A DNA stretch of 64,000 nucleotides. It comes from JADFAK01 sp047615865. GTDB taxonomy: Bacteria; Bacteroidota; Bacteroidia; Flavobacteriales_D; Sanyastnellaceae. The position numbers and the translations under genes were made by a program. Below the pieces are notes generated by a model. The model worked only from the letters and a program-made list of their open reading frames with translations. It ran no database searches and was not told the origin of the DNA. Below are positions 36,434-44,353 of the stretch, piece by piece; position 1 is the first letter of the stretch; every line of letters starts with the position of its first letter. The stretch is from NCBI GenBank assembly GCA_047615865.1, contig JBLHIB010000001.1, positions 1 to 64,000 of the forward strand, written 5' to 3'.

Positions 36434-37306
36434 CTAGTTACGTTTGTCAATACCCCACATCATCTTCGAGCGAATCGTACTGAAAAAGTCCTGATTGGGT
36501 AATGATATCAAATTGATCTGGAAATCTGCCTTTCGAAGAATGATTTTGCTGCCGTTCGGCAATGAGTAAGACCTGGAATCTAACGTAAGCAGAATTTCTT
36601 GATCTCTAGTCTGCGCTTCCAATTGAACAACGCTTTCTGACGGAATAACCACAGGCCTGACGTTTAGATTATGCGGAGCAATTGGAGTCAATATGACATT
36701 ATCAGAACCAGGCATTACAATAGGACCACCGCAGCTCAAGCTGTACGCGGTTGATCCAGTAGGGGTCGATATAATCAGACCATCTGCCCAATAGCTATTC
36801 ATGTAAACACCATCCACCCATGCTTTTACTGTGATCATATTTGAAGTGTCCTTTTTGTGGACGGTAACCTCATTCAAAGCAAAAGGGCAATGATCTTCTT
36901 CGGTAATTCCCTCAACATGGATGAGAGATCTTTTATCAATTGTATACTCCCGTTTTAGCAAACATTGAATGGTGAGTTCAATTGCGTCGAGAGATACATT
37001 GGAAAGGAAGCCCAATCTACCCGCATTGATACCCAAAATAGGCACTCCAGAATCTTTGATGAAAGTAACTGTATTCAAAATAGTTCCGTCGCCACCAATA
37101 CTGATCACGAAACTCATGTTTTCGACATCTTCGAAACTTTCGAATGTTGGCAGCGAAGAATCTAAATTGATTGTTTGACTAAGAAATTGGACAAAATCCC
37201 CATGAATGCGGAGATCAAATCCATTTGCCGATAGGCTCGATAAAAATAATTCAATGGGCTTGGCAAATCGAGTATCAAATTGCCTTCCGTAAACGCCTAT
37301 TGTCAT
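36434..37306 (-). CDS. nadK: NAD kinase
   Basis: A 290-residue ATP-NAD kinase that makes NADP. VISIGGDGTILNTVTF holds the GGDGT motif and ADGLIISTPTGSTAYSLSCGGPIV the conserved second motif. The N-terminal IGVYGRQFD is typical. Same strand as the CBS protein and porG, with 64-110 base gaps. Confidence 0.96.
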   Translation of the reverse strand: MTIGVYGRQFDTRFAKPIELFLSSLSANGFDLRIHGDFVQFLSQTINLDSSLPTFESFEDVENMSFVISIGGDGTILNTVTFIKDSGVPILGINAGRLGFLSNVSLDAIELTIQCLLKREYTIDKRSLIHVEGITEEDHCPFALNEVTVHKKDTSNMITVKAWVDGVYMNSYWADGLIISTPTGSTAYSLSCGGPIVMPGSDNVILTPIAPHNLNVRPVVIPSESVVQLEAQTRDQEILLTLDSRSYSLPNGSKIILRKADFQINLISLPNQDFFSTIRSKMMWGIDKRN

Positions 37307-37370
37307 GCCATGGATATTGATATGTGCGAAGATATTAAAACCGCTTGGGCCGAGGCTAGAAAATACCGAC

Positions 37371-38033
37371 TTAGATGTTCAAATATTTCATAAACTCATC
37401 ATACTTGTTTTTCAAATCGTCTTCGAATCTAGGCTCTTGGAAATGCGCTTTAACCACGTAATCATAGCGGTTGAAAGTCTGCAAGATTCCATTTAAGTCT
37501 GTCTGGTTAATCTTCAATGTAACCTCAAGAAGAATCGAATCCGCTGGATTGCTCAGGGTAAGGCTGAGAATTTTCGCATCATTTCCTTCTACAATGTCAG
37601 CAATCTCTCTCAGAGAATAATCATTGGCTTTCATTTCGAGAACAATGATACCTCCGGGATCTCCAACACTTTGAGCTTGAGCAAGACCCTCCAGAAGGGC
37701 AGTGCGTGTTATGCAGCCCAAATAATCATTTTCCTCATTGACAACGGGAATTACCGTAATATGATTCTGTGAAACTAGCTGAAGAGCATCATAGATATGC
37801 TGATGAGATGTTATTTTTATGGCCAACAAATCTTGTGTCCCGCTTATTAGCCCCTCCATCGGTCTATCTCGAACTTCGAGTTCATCTTCAGAAACAAGGC
37901 CAAGGTATTTTCCATTTTCCACAACGGGAAGATGAGAAACCTGATACTCATCCATTAGATTCAGTGCGTTTACTGGGCTGTCCATCCGTGTGAGCTCCGG
38001 GCAGTCTTGTGATATGTAATCTTTTAAAGTCAT
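37371..38033 (-). CDS. CBS-domain protein
   Basis: A 220-residue cytoplasmic protein with two CBS domains (about 1-130: VSHLPVVENGKYLGLVSEDEL; ITVIPVVNEENDYLGCITRTALLEGLA), and a C-terminal ACT-like part (about 140-220: IIVLEMKANDYSLREIADIV, VTLKINQTDLNGILQTFNRY). The pair suggests sensing of a nucleotide and a small ligand. The ligand and target are unknown. It is found between pdxJ and nadK in flavobacterial genomes I know. Confidence 0.85.
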   Translation of the reverse strand: MTLKDYISQDCPELTRMDSPVNALNLMDEYQVSHLPVVENGKYLGLVSEDELEVRDRPMEGLISGTQDLLAIKITSHQHIYDALQLVSQNHITVIPVVNEENDYLGCITRTALLEGLAQAQSVGDPGGIIVLEMKANDYSLREIADIVEGNDAKILSLTLSNPADSILLEVTLKINQTDLNGILQTFNRYDYVVKAHFQEPRFEDDLKNKYDEFMKYLNI

Positions 38034-38102
38034 TCTATACTTACTACAATTAACGATTTAAAAAACCCACTTCAATGGTCGGGAAATTAATTCGAATATT
38101 TC

Positions 38103-38135
38103 TTGTCGAAATCTAAGATGGATAAAATAGTTTTG
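38103..38135 (+). promoter_or_regulatory. Candidate promoter for pdxJ
   Basis: The -7 box TAGTTTTG (38128-38135) has TTG at 38103-38105, a 22-base spacer. The pdxJ ATG follows 47 bases later. Confidence 0.45.
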
Positions 38136-38182
38136 CCCAACGTCAGACAAACAACTTTGTTTTGATGGGTAAAATTCCTACG

Positions 38183-38899
38183 ATGACCAAGCTAAGTGTA
38201 AACATTAACAAGATTGCGACCATCCGCAATGCCCGAGGCGGAAACACCCCCGACTTACTCAAAGCAGCATCTGACATCGAGCTTTTCGGTGCAGAAGGAA
38301 TAACTGTTCATCCAAGGCCAGATGAACGCCACATCAGGTATCAGGACGCACGTGATCTAAAAAACGTTGTTCAAACGGAGTACAATATTGAGGGAAATCC
38401 AACCCAGGAGTTCATTGATTTGGTGCTCTCAATAATCCCGGATCAAGTTACCTTGGTGCCCGATTCTCCTGATGCGATTACCTCAAATGCCGGATGGAAT
38501 GTGATTGAGAATCACGATTTTCTTTTGGATGTGATAAGTCGATTTAAATCTGCGGGGATTCGCACGTCAATATTCATGGAAACTGATGAAAAGCAAATTG
38601 AGGCTGCGGCAAAAGTAGGAACTGACCGCATTGAACTTTACACTGAATACTATGCGTCCACATTTCTAGAAAATCGAGAATTGGCTATATCACCTTACAT
38701 CAAGGCGGCTAGCGCTGCGCGCAAATATGGCTTGCAGATAAATGCGGGTCACGATCTAAACCTAGACAATTTGAATTATTTCCATCGTTCAATTGACGGT
38801 CTGGCGGAAGTTTCAATTGGCCATGCATTGGTAAGTGACGCCCTATACTTGGGACTTGAAAACACAGTAAATATTTACCAAAGAGCGCTAGACAAATGA
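38183..38899 (+). CDS. pdxJ: Pyridoxine 5'-phosphate synthase
   Basis: A 238-residue TIM-barrel enzyme that condenses DXP with the PdxA product into pyridoxine 5'-phosphate. The N-terminal TKLSVNINKIATIRNARGG, ITVHPRPDERHI, IELYTEYYA and LQINAGHDLNLDNL are diagnostic. I chose the ATG at 38183; possible starts at 38162 (TTG) and 38165 (ATG) add six or seven residues. With pdxA at 17 kb the window carries two steps of the DXP-dependent pathway. Its stop overlaps the next gene (ATGA). Confidence 0.95.
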   Translation: MTKLSVNINKIATIRNARGGNTPDLLKAASDIELFGAEGITVHPRPDERHIRYQDARDLKNVVQTEYNIEGNPTQEFIDLVLSIIPDQVTLVPDSPDAITSNAGWNVIENHDFLLDVISRFKSAGIRTSIFMETDEKQIEAAAKVGTDRIELYTEYYASTFLENRELAISPYIKAASAARKYGLQINAGHDLNLDNLNYFHRSIDGLAEVSIGHALVSDALYLGLENTVNIYQRALDK

Positions 38900-39660
38900 A
38901 ATTAAATTTTCGAAAGACTGGAGACGGCGATCCATTGATAATTGCACACGGACTATTTGGATCGGCGGACAACTGGCAAACTTTGGCCAAGAAGTACGCC
39001 GAAAATCACCGTGTATACTTGGTCGATCTCCGCAATCATGGGCACTCTCCTCATTCGGATGATTTCAATTATGACTTGATGGCAGAAGATCTCCACGAGC
39101 TTATGCTAGATGAGCAAATAATGTTCGCTAATTTCATCGGTCATTCTATGGGTGGAAAAGTCATCATGCGCTATGCCCAAAGGTGGCCTGAATTTGTTGA
39201 AAAATTAATCGTGGTCGACATGGGAATGAAGGCATATCCACCTCATCACGAAAAGATTCTATCTGCATTAAATGAAATCAATGATCAGCATATTGGTTCG
39301 CGTAAACAAGCCGATGCTATCCTCTCGAAGTACGTCCCAGAACGAGCTATCAAACAATTCTTGATGAAGAATTTGTATTGGTTTGAAAAGGGGGATTTAC
39401 GGTGGCGTATGAATGTAAGCGTGCTTGAAAACTGCATGCCAGCTATTTTATCGGCGCTTCCGGACAAATTCATTGACGCCGACTCCTTATTTATTCGGGG
39501 CCAATTGTCAAATTACATTTTAGACGAAGATTTCGACTATTTGACATCACACAATCGAAAATCTCAATTCGAGACGATCAACAATGCGGGCCATTGGCTT
39601 CATGCGGAAGCTCCAGAAGAGTTCTTTCTAATCACGACGAGCTTCTTAGAAGTGTTTTAA
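38896..39660 (+). CDS. Alpha/beta-hydrolase (YbfF-like esterase)
   Basis: A 254-residue hydrolase. The nucleophile elbow is GHSMGGK; the oxyanion region is HGLFGSADNWQTLAKKY; the catalytic Asp probably lies in LFIRGQLSNYILDEDFDY, and the His in NAGHWLHAEAPEEF. The LHELMLDE and DLRNHGHSPHS stretches match the YbfF/acyl-CoA esterase group. Substrate unknown. Four-base overlap with pdxJ indicates a shared message. Confidence 0.9.
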   Translation: MKLNFRKTGDGDPLIIAHGLFGSADNWQTLAKKYAENHRVYLVDLRNHGHSPHSDDFNYDLMAEDLHELMLDEQIMFANFIGHSMGGKVIMRYAQRWPEFVEKLIVVDMGMKAYPPHHEKILSALNEINDQHIGSRKQADAILSKYVPERAIKQFLMKNLYWFEKGDLRWRMNVSVLENCMPAILSALPDKFIDADSLFIRGQLSNYILDEDFDYLTSHNRKSQFETINNAGHWLHAEAPEEFFLITTSFLEVF

Positions 39661-39739
39661 ATTGTCAAGAAAATGTAACCTTATTCTGTGTGTTACGTAC
39701 TTTGTGGGTTACATAAAGCTCTTATTTAAACTGATTTCG

Positions 39740-41113
39740 ATGATAAAACAAGTGACATGGGCAACAATATTCCTTATGGTGGGAGCTCTTTCTATTCAAT
39801 CCTGTCGTAAAGACCCTGTTGAAGAAATTACATCGATACCCACCGATTATGACAAGGCACTGATGAATGCCATTGATGCCGCTACCAACAATGTCGGGGT
39901 AGACATGCTAATTTTACCTGAAAGTAATGATTTTGCATCCATACCGCAAGATCCTTTAAATCCATTGAGTAACGCGAAAGTCCAACTTGGAAAACTACTG
40001 TTTCACGAAACAGGCTTGGCTAGAAATCCAAGAATGGAAGACGTGGGAACAGAGACATACTCCTGTTCAAGTTGCCATCATGCTTGGGCTGGTTTCCAGG
40101 CCAACATGCAGCAAGGAATTGGTGAAGGTGGGATGGGATTTGGCATATCGGGAGAGGGCAGAGAGCTCAACCCAATATATCCTATAGACAGCATTGATGT
40201 GCAACCACTTCGAACTCCTACTGCAATGAATGGAGCATACCAAAAAGTTATGCTTTGGAACGGTCAATTTGGCGCGACTGGTCCGAACGAAGGTACTGAA
40301 GCAATGTGGGATCCAGCTTCTCCTGTTTGGAACAATCAGTTCGGACTAGAAGGGTTGGAGACTCAGGCTATTGCTGGTTTATCTGTGCACCGCATGCTTA
40401 TAAATGACGAATTGTGCGAGGAAATTAATTTGTATGAAGATCTCTTTAATATTGCTTTTTCTAACTGGCCGGAAGAAACAAGATATAGTGTTCGTACAGG
40501 AGGAATGGCCATAGGCGCTTATGAGCGAACTCTCCTTTCGAACCAGACTCCATTTCAAGATTGGTTAAGAGGTGATTATGGAGCGATGACGAATTCGGAG
40601 AAAAGGGGAGCTGCTTTGTTTTTTGGAAAAGCTGAATGTAGCAGTTGTCATAACGGACCGGCTTTGAATTCAATGACTTTCTATGGTCTGGGGATGACAG
40701 ATATGGAAGGAAATGGAACGTACGGTTCATCTTCAGCAAACACTGCAAATTTGGGTCGTGGAAGTTTTACAGGCGACGCTGCAGACAATTTCAAATTTAA
40801 GACACCACAGTTATACAATTTGAAGGATTCTCCTTTCTTAGGACATGGAGGAACTTACACTTCGGTTCGGGAAGTCATTGAATACAAAAATGCTGGCTTA
40901 TCAGAGAATTCAAACGTACCTGAAACTCAGTTGGCAGAAGGATTCCATCCATTGAATCTAAGCGACAACGAAATCACTGATTTGGTGAATTTCCTTGAAA
41001 ATGGTTTGTATGATGACGATTTATTACGCTATAACCCACAAAATCTACCAAGTGGAAACTGTTTTCCCAATGCGGATCCAATTTCTCAGATTGATCAAGG
41101 GTGTATACAATAA
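39740..41113 (+). CDS. Di-heme cytochrome c peroxidase-family lipoprotein
   Basis: A 457-residue periplasmic or surface redox protein. The N-terminus has a lipobox (ALSIQSCRKD) that should give a lipidated Cys. Two CxxCH heme sites are present: TYSCSSCHHAWAGF and ECSSCHNGPALN. Between them lie RTPTAMNGAYQKVMLWNGQFG and the family stretch GAYERTLLSNQTPFQDWLRGD, and later FKTPQLYNLKDSPFLGHGG and TDLVNFLENGL. It should reduce peroxide or act as a MauG-like oxidase. I use the ATG at 39740, because an upstream TTG start would put a second hydrophobic stretch before the signal. A hairpin terminator follows. Confidence 0.9.
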   Translation: MIKQVTWATIFLMVGALSIQSCRKDPVEEITSIPTDYDKALMNAIDAATNNVGVDMLILPESNDFASIPQDPLNPLSNAKVQLGKLLFHETGLARNPRMEDVGTETYSCSSCHHAWAGFQANMQQGIGEGGMGFGISGEGRELNPIYPIDSIDVQPLRTPTAMNGAYQKVMLWNGQFGATGPNEGTEAMWDPASPVWNNQFGLEGLETQAIAGLSVHRMLINDELCEEINLYEDLFNIAFSNWPEETRYSVRTGGMAIGAYERTLLSNQTPFQDWLRGDYGAMTNSEKRGAALFFGKAECSSCHNGPALNSMTFYGLGMTDMEGNGTYGSSSANTANLGRGSFTGDAADNFKFKTPQLYNLKDSPFLGHGGTYTSVREVIEYKNAGLSENSNVPETQLAEGFHPLNLSDNEITDLVNFLENGLYDDDLLRYNPQNLPSGNCFPNADPISQIDQGCIQ

Positions 41114-41137
41114 AATTGAACAACAAGAATTGAAAAG

Positions 41138-41162
41138 AGGCTCCGTTAGGGGCCTTTTTTTT
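41138..41162. terminator. Bidirectional terminator between the peroxidase and ClC genes
   Basis: AGGCTCC (41138-41144), loop GTTA, GGGGCCT (41149-41155) with one wobble, then eight Ts on the plus strand and a short T-run (TTTT) on the minus strand. It serves two convergent genes. Confidence 0.75.
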
Positions 41163-41175
41163 GGCCTTTGACAAA

Positions 41176-42954
41176 TTACTCCATGTTGTAAGCTTCTTTA
41201 AGAAGTTTACGATAAGCATTGAATAACCGTGACTTGGAGACAAAACCAATGTATTGTTGGTTTTCAATAACGGGTAAATTCCAAGCTTGAGAATCCTCAA
41301 ACTTCCTCATTACATCCTCCATGCTATCTGTGGTATATATCAATTCCAATGGAGCAGCCATTAAGTCGACAACCTTGATTTCATCGTAGAGTGCTTTATC
41401 AAACATAACTTCACGAATGTCATCTAAAGTAATGATACCGACCAATCTCATATTCTCATCGGCAATAGGAAATACATTCCTGGTACTTTTCCGAACTGCC
41501 GCTACCATATCTCCTAAAGTGCATGTATCTCGCACGACCACAAAACCTCTTTCTATTTCTTCCTTTAGGTTCATCAAGGTAAGCACAGCTTTGTCCTTAT
41601 CATGTGTAATCAGCTCGCCACGCCTAGCCAATTCTTGTGTGTATATTGTATGTGGAGAGAGCGCTCTGCTAGTAGAATACGAAATAGCTGAAGTTACCAT
41701 CAAGGGCAAAAACAATTCATATCCACCGGTAATTTCAGCAATCATAAAGATGGCAGTTAGCGGAGCATGCAACACTCCTGCCATAAGTCCAGCCATACCT
41801 ACCAATGTAAATTGACTAGCAGGAAGCTCAGCAATATTGAAGTATTTAAAAACTCGCGCGAACAAGAACCCGAGTGTACTTCCCATGAATAGGGTCGGCG
41901 CAAAAATACCCCCAACACCACCTGCCCCGATGGTGAGGCCAGTAGCGACAACTTTGAATATAACAAGTCCCATCATAAAGATGAGCATCATTGTCACACT
42001 CGACCGATAATCGTAGAACACGCTATTTCTTGCTACATCAGCTAAATTGTCATTCAGCAGGAAGTTGATTGTTTCATATCCCTCTCCGTACAATGGCGGG
42101 AAGATAAAAACGATTATACCGAGCAGTAAGCCCCCAATTAGGACTCGGACATACTTCTTCTTAAAAGATTCCAAGGCACGTGTAATACCCATGTAAAATT
42201 TGGAGAAATAGATTGAGCATATTCCCGTAAATGCGCCCAGAAGGATGAAAAAAGGCAAGTTGATTAATTCGAATGAAGAACGAAGTTGAAATCTAAGCAG
42301 TGAGTCTTCACCCAAAAAGAGATTTGCTGTAAGCAGAGCTGAAATTGACGCTAAGAGCAAAGGAATTAAGCTGACCGTCGTCAAATCGATCATGAACACC
42401 TCAACAGCGAAAATAATTGCCGCTACGGGAGCCTTAAAAATTGAGGCCAAGGATCCGGCCGCAGCACAACCAATGAGTAGGGTTTTCGTTTTGTAATTGA
42501 GTTTAAACGCCGCCCCCAAATTTGATCCTATTGCCGCACTCGTTTGAACAGCTGGCGCCTCCAAACCTGCACTGCCACCAAAGCCAACGGTAAAAACACT
42601 TGTTACCATTGCCGAGTAAATATTGTGCTTAGGCAGAATACTTTTGCGCTTACTAATTGCGTATAAAGTGGTGGGAATACCTGGCCCGGGTTTCTTTTTC
42701 ATCCACCGTTTTGCGATCCAAACTGTGATAAGGATCCCCAAAAGAGGATATACGACATATAAAAAGTTATAGCTGTCTTGAGTAAACCCTTCCGCCAGCA
42801 GCCACTGAATCCAAAACACTCCATTTTTCAGAACGACAGAAACCAATCCAGCGATGAACCCCACGGCGATTGCCAAAGCCATGGTTATTTGTTTCTGGCT
42901 TAGCTTCAGTGAGTGGGCGTAATTGTAGACCTTATTGACTAGCTTTCGAATCAT
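41176..42954 (-). CDS. ClC-family chloride channel/antiporter with CBS domains
   Basis: A 592-residue membrane protein. About ten hydrophobic segments carry the ClC motifs: GPGIPTTL (Cl-binding region), FGGSAGLEAPAVQT (the GxEGP-like motif with its gating Glu), and GGVGGIFAPTLFMGS (GxFxP). Two CBS domains at about 460-585 (VFPIADENMRLVGIITLDDI; WNLPVIENQQYIGFVSKS) are adenine-nucleotide sensors in relatives. The start at 42954 (MIRKLV) is the first ATG; a TTG lies 12 bases upstream. A structured region with a terminator-like hairpin lies 58-150 bases upstream. Confidence 0.93.
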   Translation of the reverse strand: MIRKLVNKVYNYAHSLKLSQKQITMALAIAVGFIAGLVSVVLKNGVFWIQWLLAEGFTQDSYNFLYVVYPLLGILITVWIAKRWMKKKPGPGIPTTLYAISKRKSILPKHNIYSAMVTSVFTVGFGGSAGLEAPAVQTSAAIGSNLGAAFKLNYKTKTLLIGCAAAGSLASIFKAPVAAIIFAVEVFMIDLTTVSLIPLLLASISALLTANLFLGEDSLLRFQLRSSFELINLPFFILLGAFTGICSIYFSKFYMGITRALESFKKKYVRVLIGGLLLGIIVFIFPPLYGEGYETINFLLNDNLADVARNSVFYDYRSSVTMMLIFMMGLVIFKVVATGLTIGAGGVGGIFAPTLFMGSTLGFLFARVFKYFNIAELPASQFTLVGMAGLMAGVLHAPLTAIFMIAEITGGYELFLPLMVTSAISYSTSRALSPHTIYTQELARRGELITHDKDKAVLTLMNLKEEIERGFVVVRDTCTLGDMVAAVRKSTRNVFPIADENMRLVGIITLDDIREVMFDKALYDEIKVVDLMAAPLELIYTTDSMEDVMRKFEDSQAWNLPVIENQQYIGFVSKSRLFNAYRKLLKEAYNME

Positions 42955-43011
42955 ACAGGTTCGCAAAGATGGTAAGACTTCTCGTCAATATTGGAAAAAG
43001 ACGACAATAAC

Positions 43012-43037
43012 AAAGGAGGGTCCATTGACCCTCCTTT
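43012..43037. terminator. Perfect 11-bp hairpin, terminator-like, upstream of the ClC gene
   Basis: AAAGGAGGGTC (43012-43022), loop CATT, GACCCTCCTTT (43027-43037). On the minus strand the flank after it is only moderately T-rich (TTTGTTATTGTC). No plus-strand gene ends nearby, so it probably acts on a minus-strand transcript. Confidence 0.6.
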
Positions 43038-43117
43038 AAATCTTCGTTAATTGAAAGGTGCAATCTTCAATTGATTCCCAATTAACTTACTAGTACCTGG
43101 AGTACTGTTTATTCAAC
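43012..43117 (-). ncRNA. Candidate structured leader or small RNA upstream of the ClC gene
   Basis: A minus-strand -7 box lies at 43123-43130, and the ~105 bases after it fold into three hairpins: AGTAC/GTACT (43092-43106), a 9-bp stem AATTGAA/TTCAATT with its T-A and T-G extensions (43047-43074, loop 10), and the terminator-like hairpin (43012-43037). A second pairing, TTAATTG/CAATTAA (43047-43053 with 43079-43085), competes with the middle stem. It could be a terminated small RNA or a 5' regulatory leader of the ClC gene. No known RNA family was identified by eye. Confidence 0.3.
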
Positions 43118-43122
43118 CGTGG

Positions 43123-43130
43123 CAAAAGTA
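43123..43130 (-). promoter_or_regulatory. Candidate minus-strand -7 box for the structured leader and ClC gene
   Basis: TACTTTTG on the minus strand matches TAnnTTTG and precedes the three hairpins. No -33 element is clear. Confidence 0.35.
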
Positions 43131-43171
43131 TATGGCTTGCGAGAAGCATGATGTAAGATAATTTCTATTCC

Positions 43172-43195
43172 GCTTGTAGGAAGATTCCTACAAGC
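43172..43195. repeat. Perfect 10-bp inverted repeat in the clc/usp intergenic region
   Basis: GCTTGTAGGA (43172-43181) and TCCTACAAGC (43186-43195) are exact complements separated by AGAT. There is no T-run, so an operator or an RNA hairpin is more likely than a terminator. Confidence 0.5.
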
Positions 43196-43492
43196 TCATT
43201 TTGCGCCGAAAACATTAGAGCTCTTGCTGGCATCCCTCTCCAGTTTGTGGTTAGCCAAACTTCCAATTTGACAAAAAAAGGTTTGGGAGTATTGTTTTCA
43301 AAAAACATAGAGCCAACATGCGCCTAGTTTTCACTGCTTATAGCCCTTGAGAGCCAATCAAATAGGTAACCCTGTGATTTAGGGGCACTAGATCAGGACG
43401 AATTATGCGCAATCTTAAGATTAAAGGAATTGTCCATCTCTTCAACCAACAAACAAGCGTAACTCAAATGCCAAATCATTCTAGATAAATAT
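43196..43492. other. Non-coding intergenic remainder between ClC and usp genes
   Basis: About 300 bases between the inverted repeat and the usp promoter box. I see no convincing reading frame, tRNA or repeat family here. A weak GTTTG/CAAAC pairing occurs at 43243-43260. The whole intergenic region (42955-43522) is long for this gene-dense window. Confidence 0.5.
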
Positions 43493-43500
43493 TACATTTG
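43493..43500 (+). promoter_or_regulatory. Candidate -7 promoter box for usp
   Basis: TACATTTG matches TAnnTTTG, 22 bases before the ATG at 43523. No clear -33 element. Confidence 0.4.
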
Positions 43501-43522
43501 CCCTCGCAATCAGCCTTAAGCC

Positions 43523-44353
43523 ATGAACAATAAGATTTTAGTCCCTACAGATTTCACAAAAGTTGGAGATGCCGCTATAAACCATGCGGTCATCGTAGGC
43601 CACGCTATTCAAGCAACTATTTATATTTTGCATGTCATCAATAACAAACATGACATCTCAGAAGCTAAACTGAAGCTCGAAACATTGCAAGCAAGAATTC
43701 AGAAAGATCATTCTGTGCAAGTTCAAACGATCGTGCGTATTGGAAGTATCTTTGAGGACATTGATAAAGTTGCAACTGAAGTTGATGCCAACATGATTAT
43801 CATGGGGACTCATGGTATGAAAGGTATGCAATTCCTTACTGGAAGCCGCGCTCTTAAGATTGTCACTGAGTCTTTAATTCCCTTTATCATTGTTCAGGAA
43901 CGTGACATTCGTGAATCTGGTTACGACAAAATTGTAGTTCCATTGGACCTTCATAGAGAGACCAAGCAAAAGCTAAAGTTGGTTGCGGATATGGCTTTGT
44001 ATTTCAATTCAAAAGTTTACTTGGTATCCCCAGGAGAAACTGATGAGTTCTTAAAGAATCAATTGGAGCGTAACTTGAACTATGCGCGGCAATTCATGGC
44101 TGAGCGAGAAATTGAAACAGAAGTCGAAATCACCAGTTCTAAATCAGGGTCCTTCGTGAAGAGCTTGTTGAAATATGCAGCAGCAGTTGATGCTGATTTG
44201 ATGTGTATTATGAACTTCTATGAAAGCAGCTTGATGCACATTATTGGTGGAAGTTACGAGACTCAAATCATTGCGAACGAAGCACAGATTCCGGTTCTCT
44301 GTATTAACCCCAAAGACAACTACGTAATGGAGTCATCGGTATTCAAAAGTTAA
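43523..44353 (+). CDS. Universal stress protein, tandem UspA domains
   Basis: A 276-residue cytoplasmic protein with two Usp folds. The first (about 1-135) has KILVPTDFTKVGDAAINHAV and the nucleotide-loop motif MGTHGMKGMQFLTGSRALKIV. The second (about 140-276) has KIVVPLDLHRETKQKLKLV and ends with IGGSYETQIIANEAQIPVLCI, where the ATP-binding loop is degenerate. The second domain has probably lost ATP binding. Single gene with its own promoter box; convergent with the PP2C gene, sharing a four-base TTAA stop overlap. Confidence 0.92.
   Translation: MNNKILVPTDFTKVGDAAINHAVIVGHAIQATIYILHVINNKHDISEAKLKLETLQARIQKDHSVQVQTIVRIGSIFEDIDKVATEVDANMIIMGTHGMKGMQFLTGSRALKIVTESLIPFIIVQERDIRESGYDKIVVPLDLHRETKQKLKLVADMALYFNSKVYLVSPGETDEFLKNQLERNLNYARQFMAEREIETEVEITSSKSGSFVKSLLKYAAAVDADLMCIMNFYESSLMHIIGGSYETQIIANEAQIPVLCINPKDNYVMESSVFKS

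Noticed and set aside
42954..43130. A fluoride riboswitch upstream of the ClC gene
   Set aside because: The conserved core of the fluoride aptamer is not visible. The region is structured but is left as an unclassified candidate.
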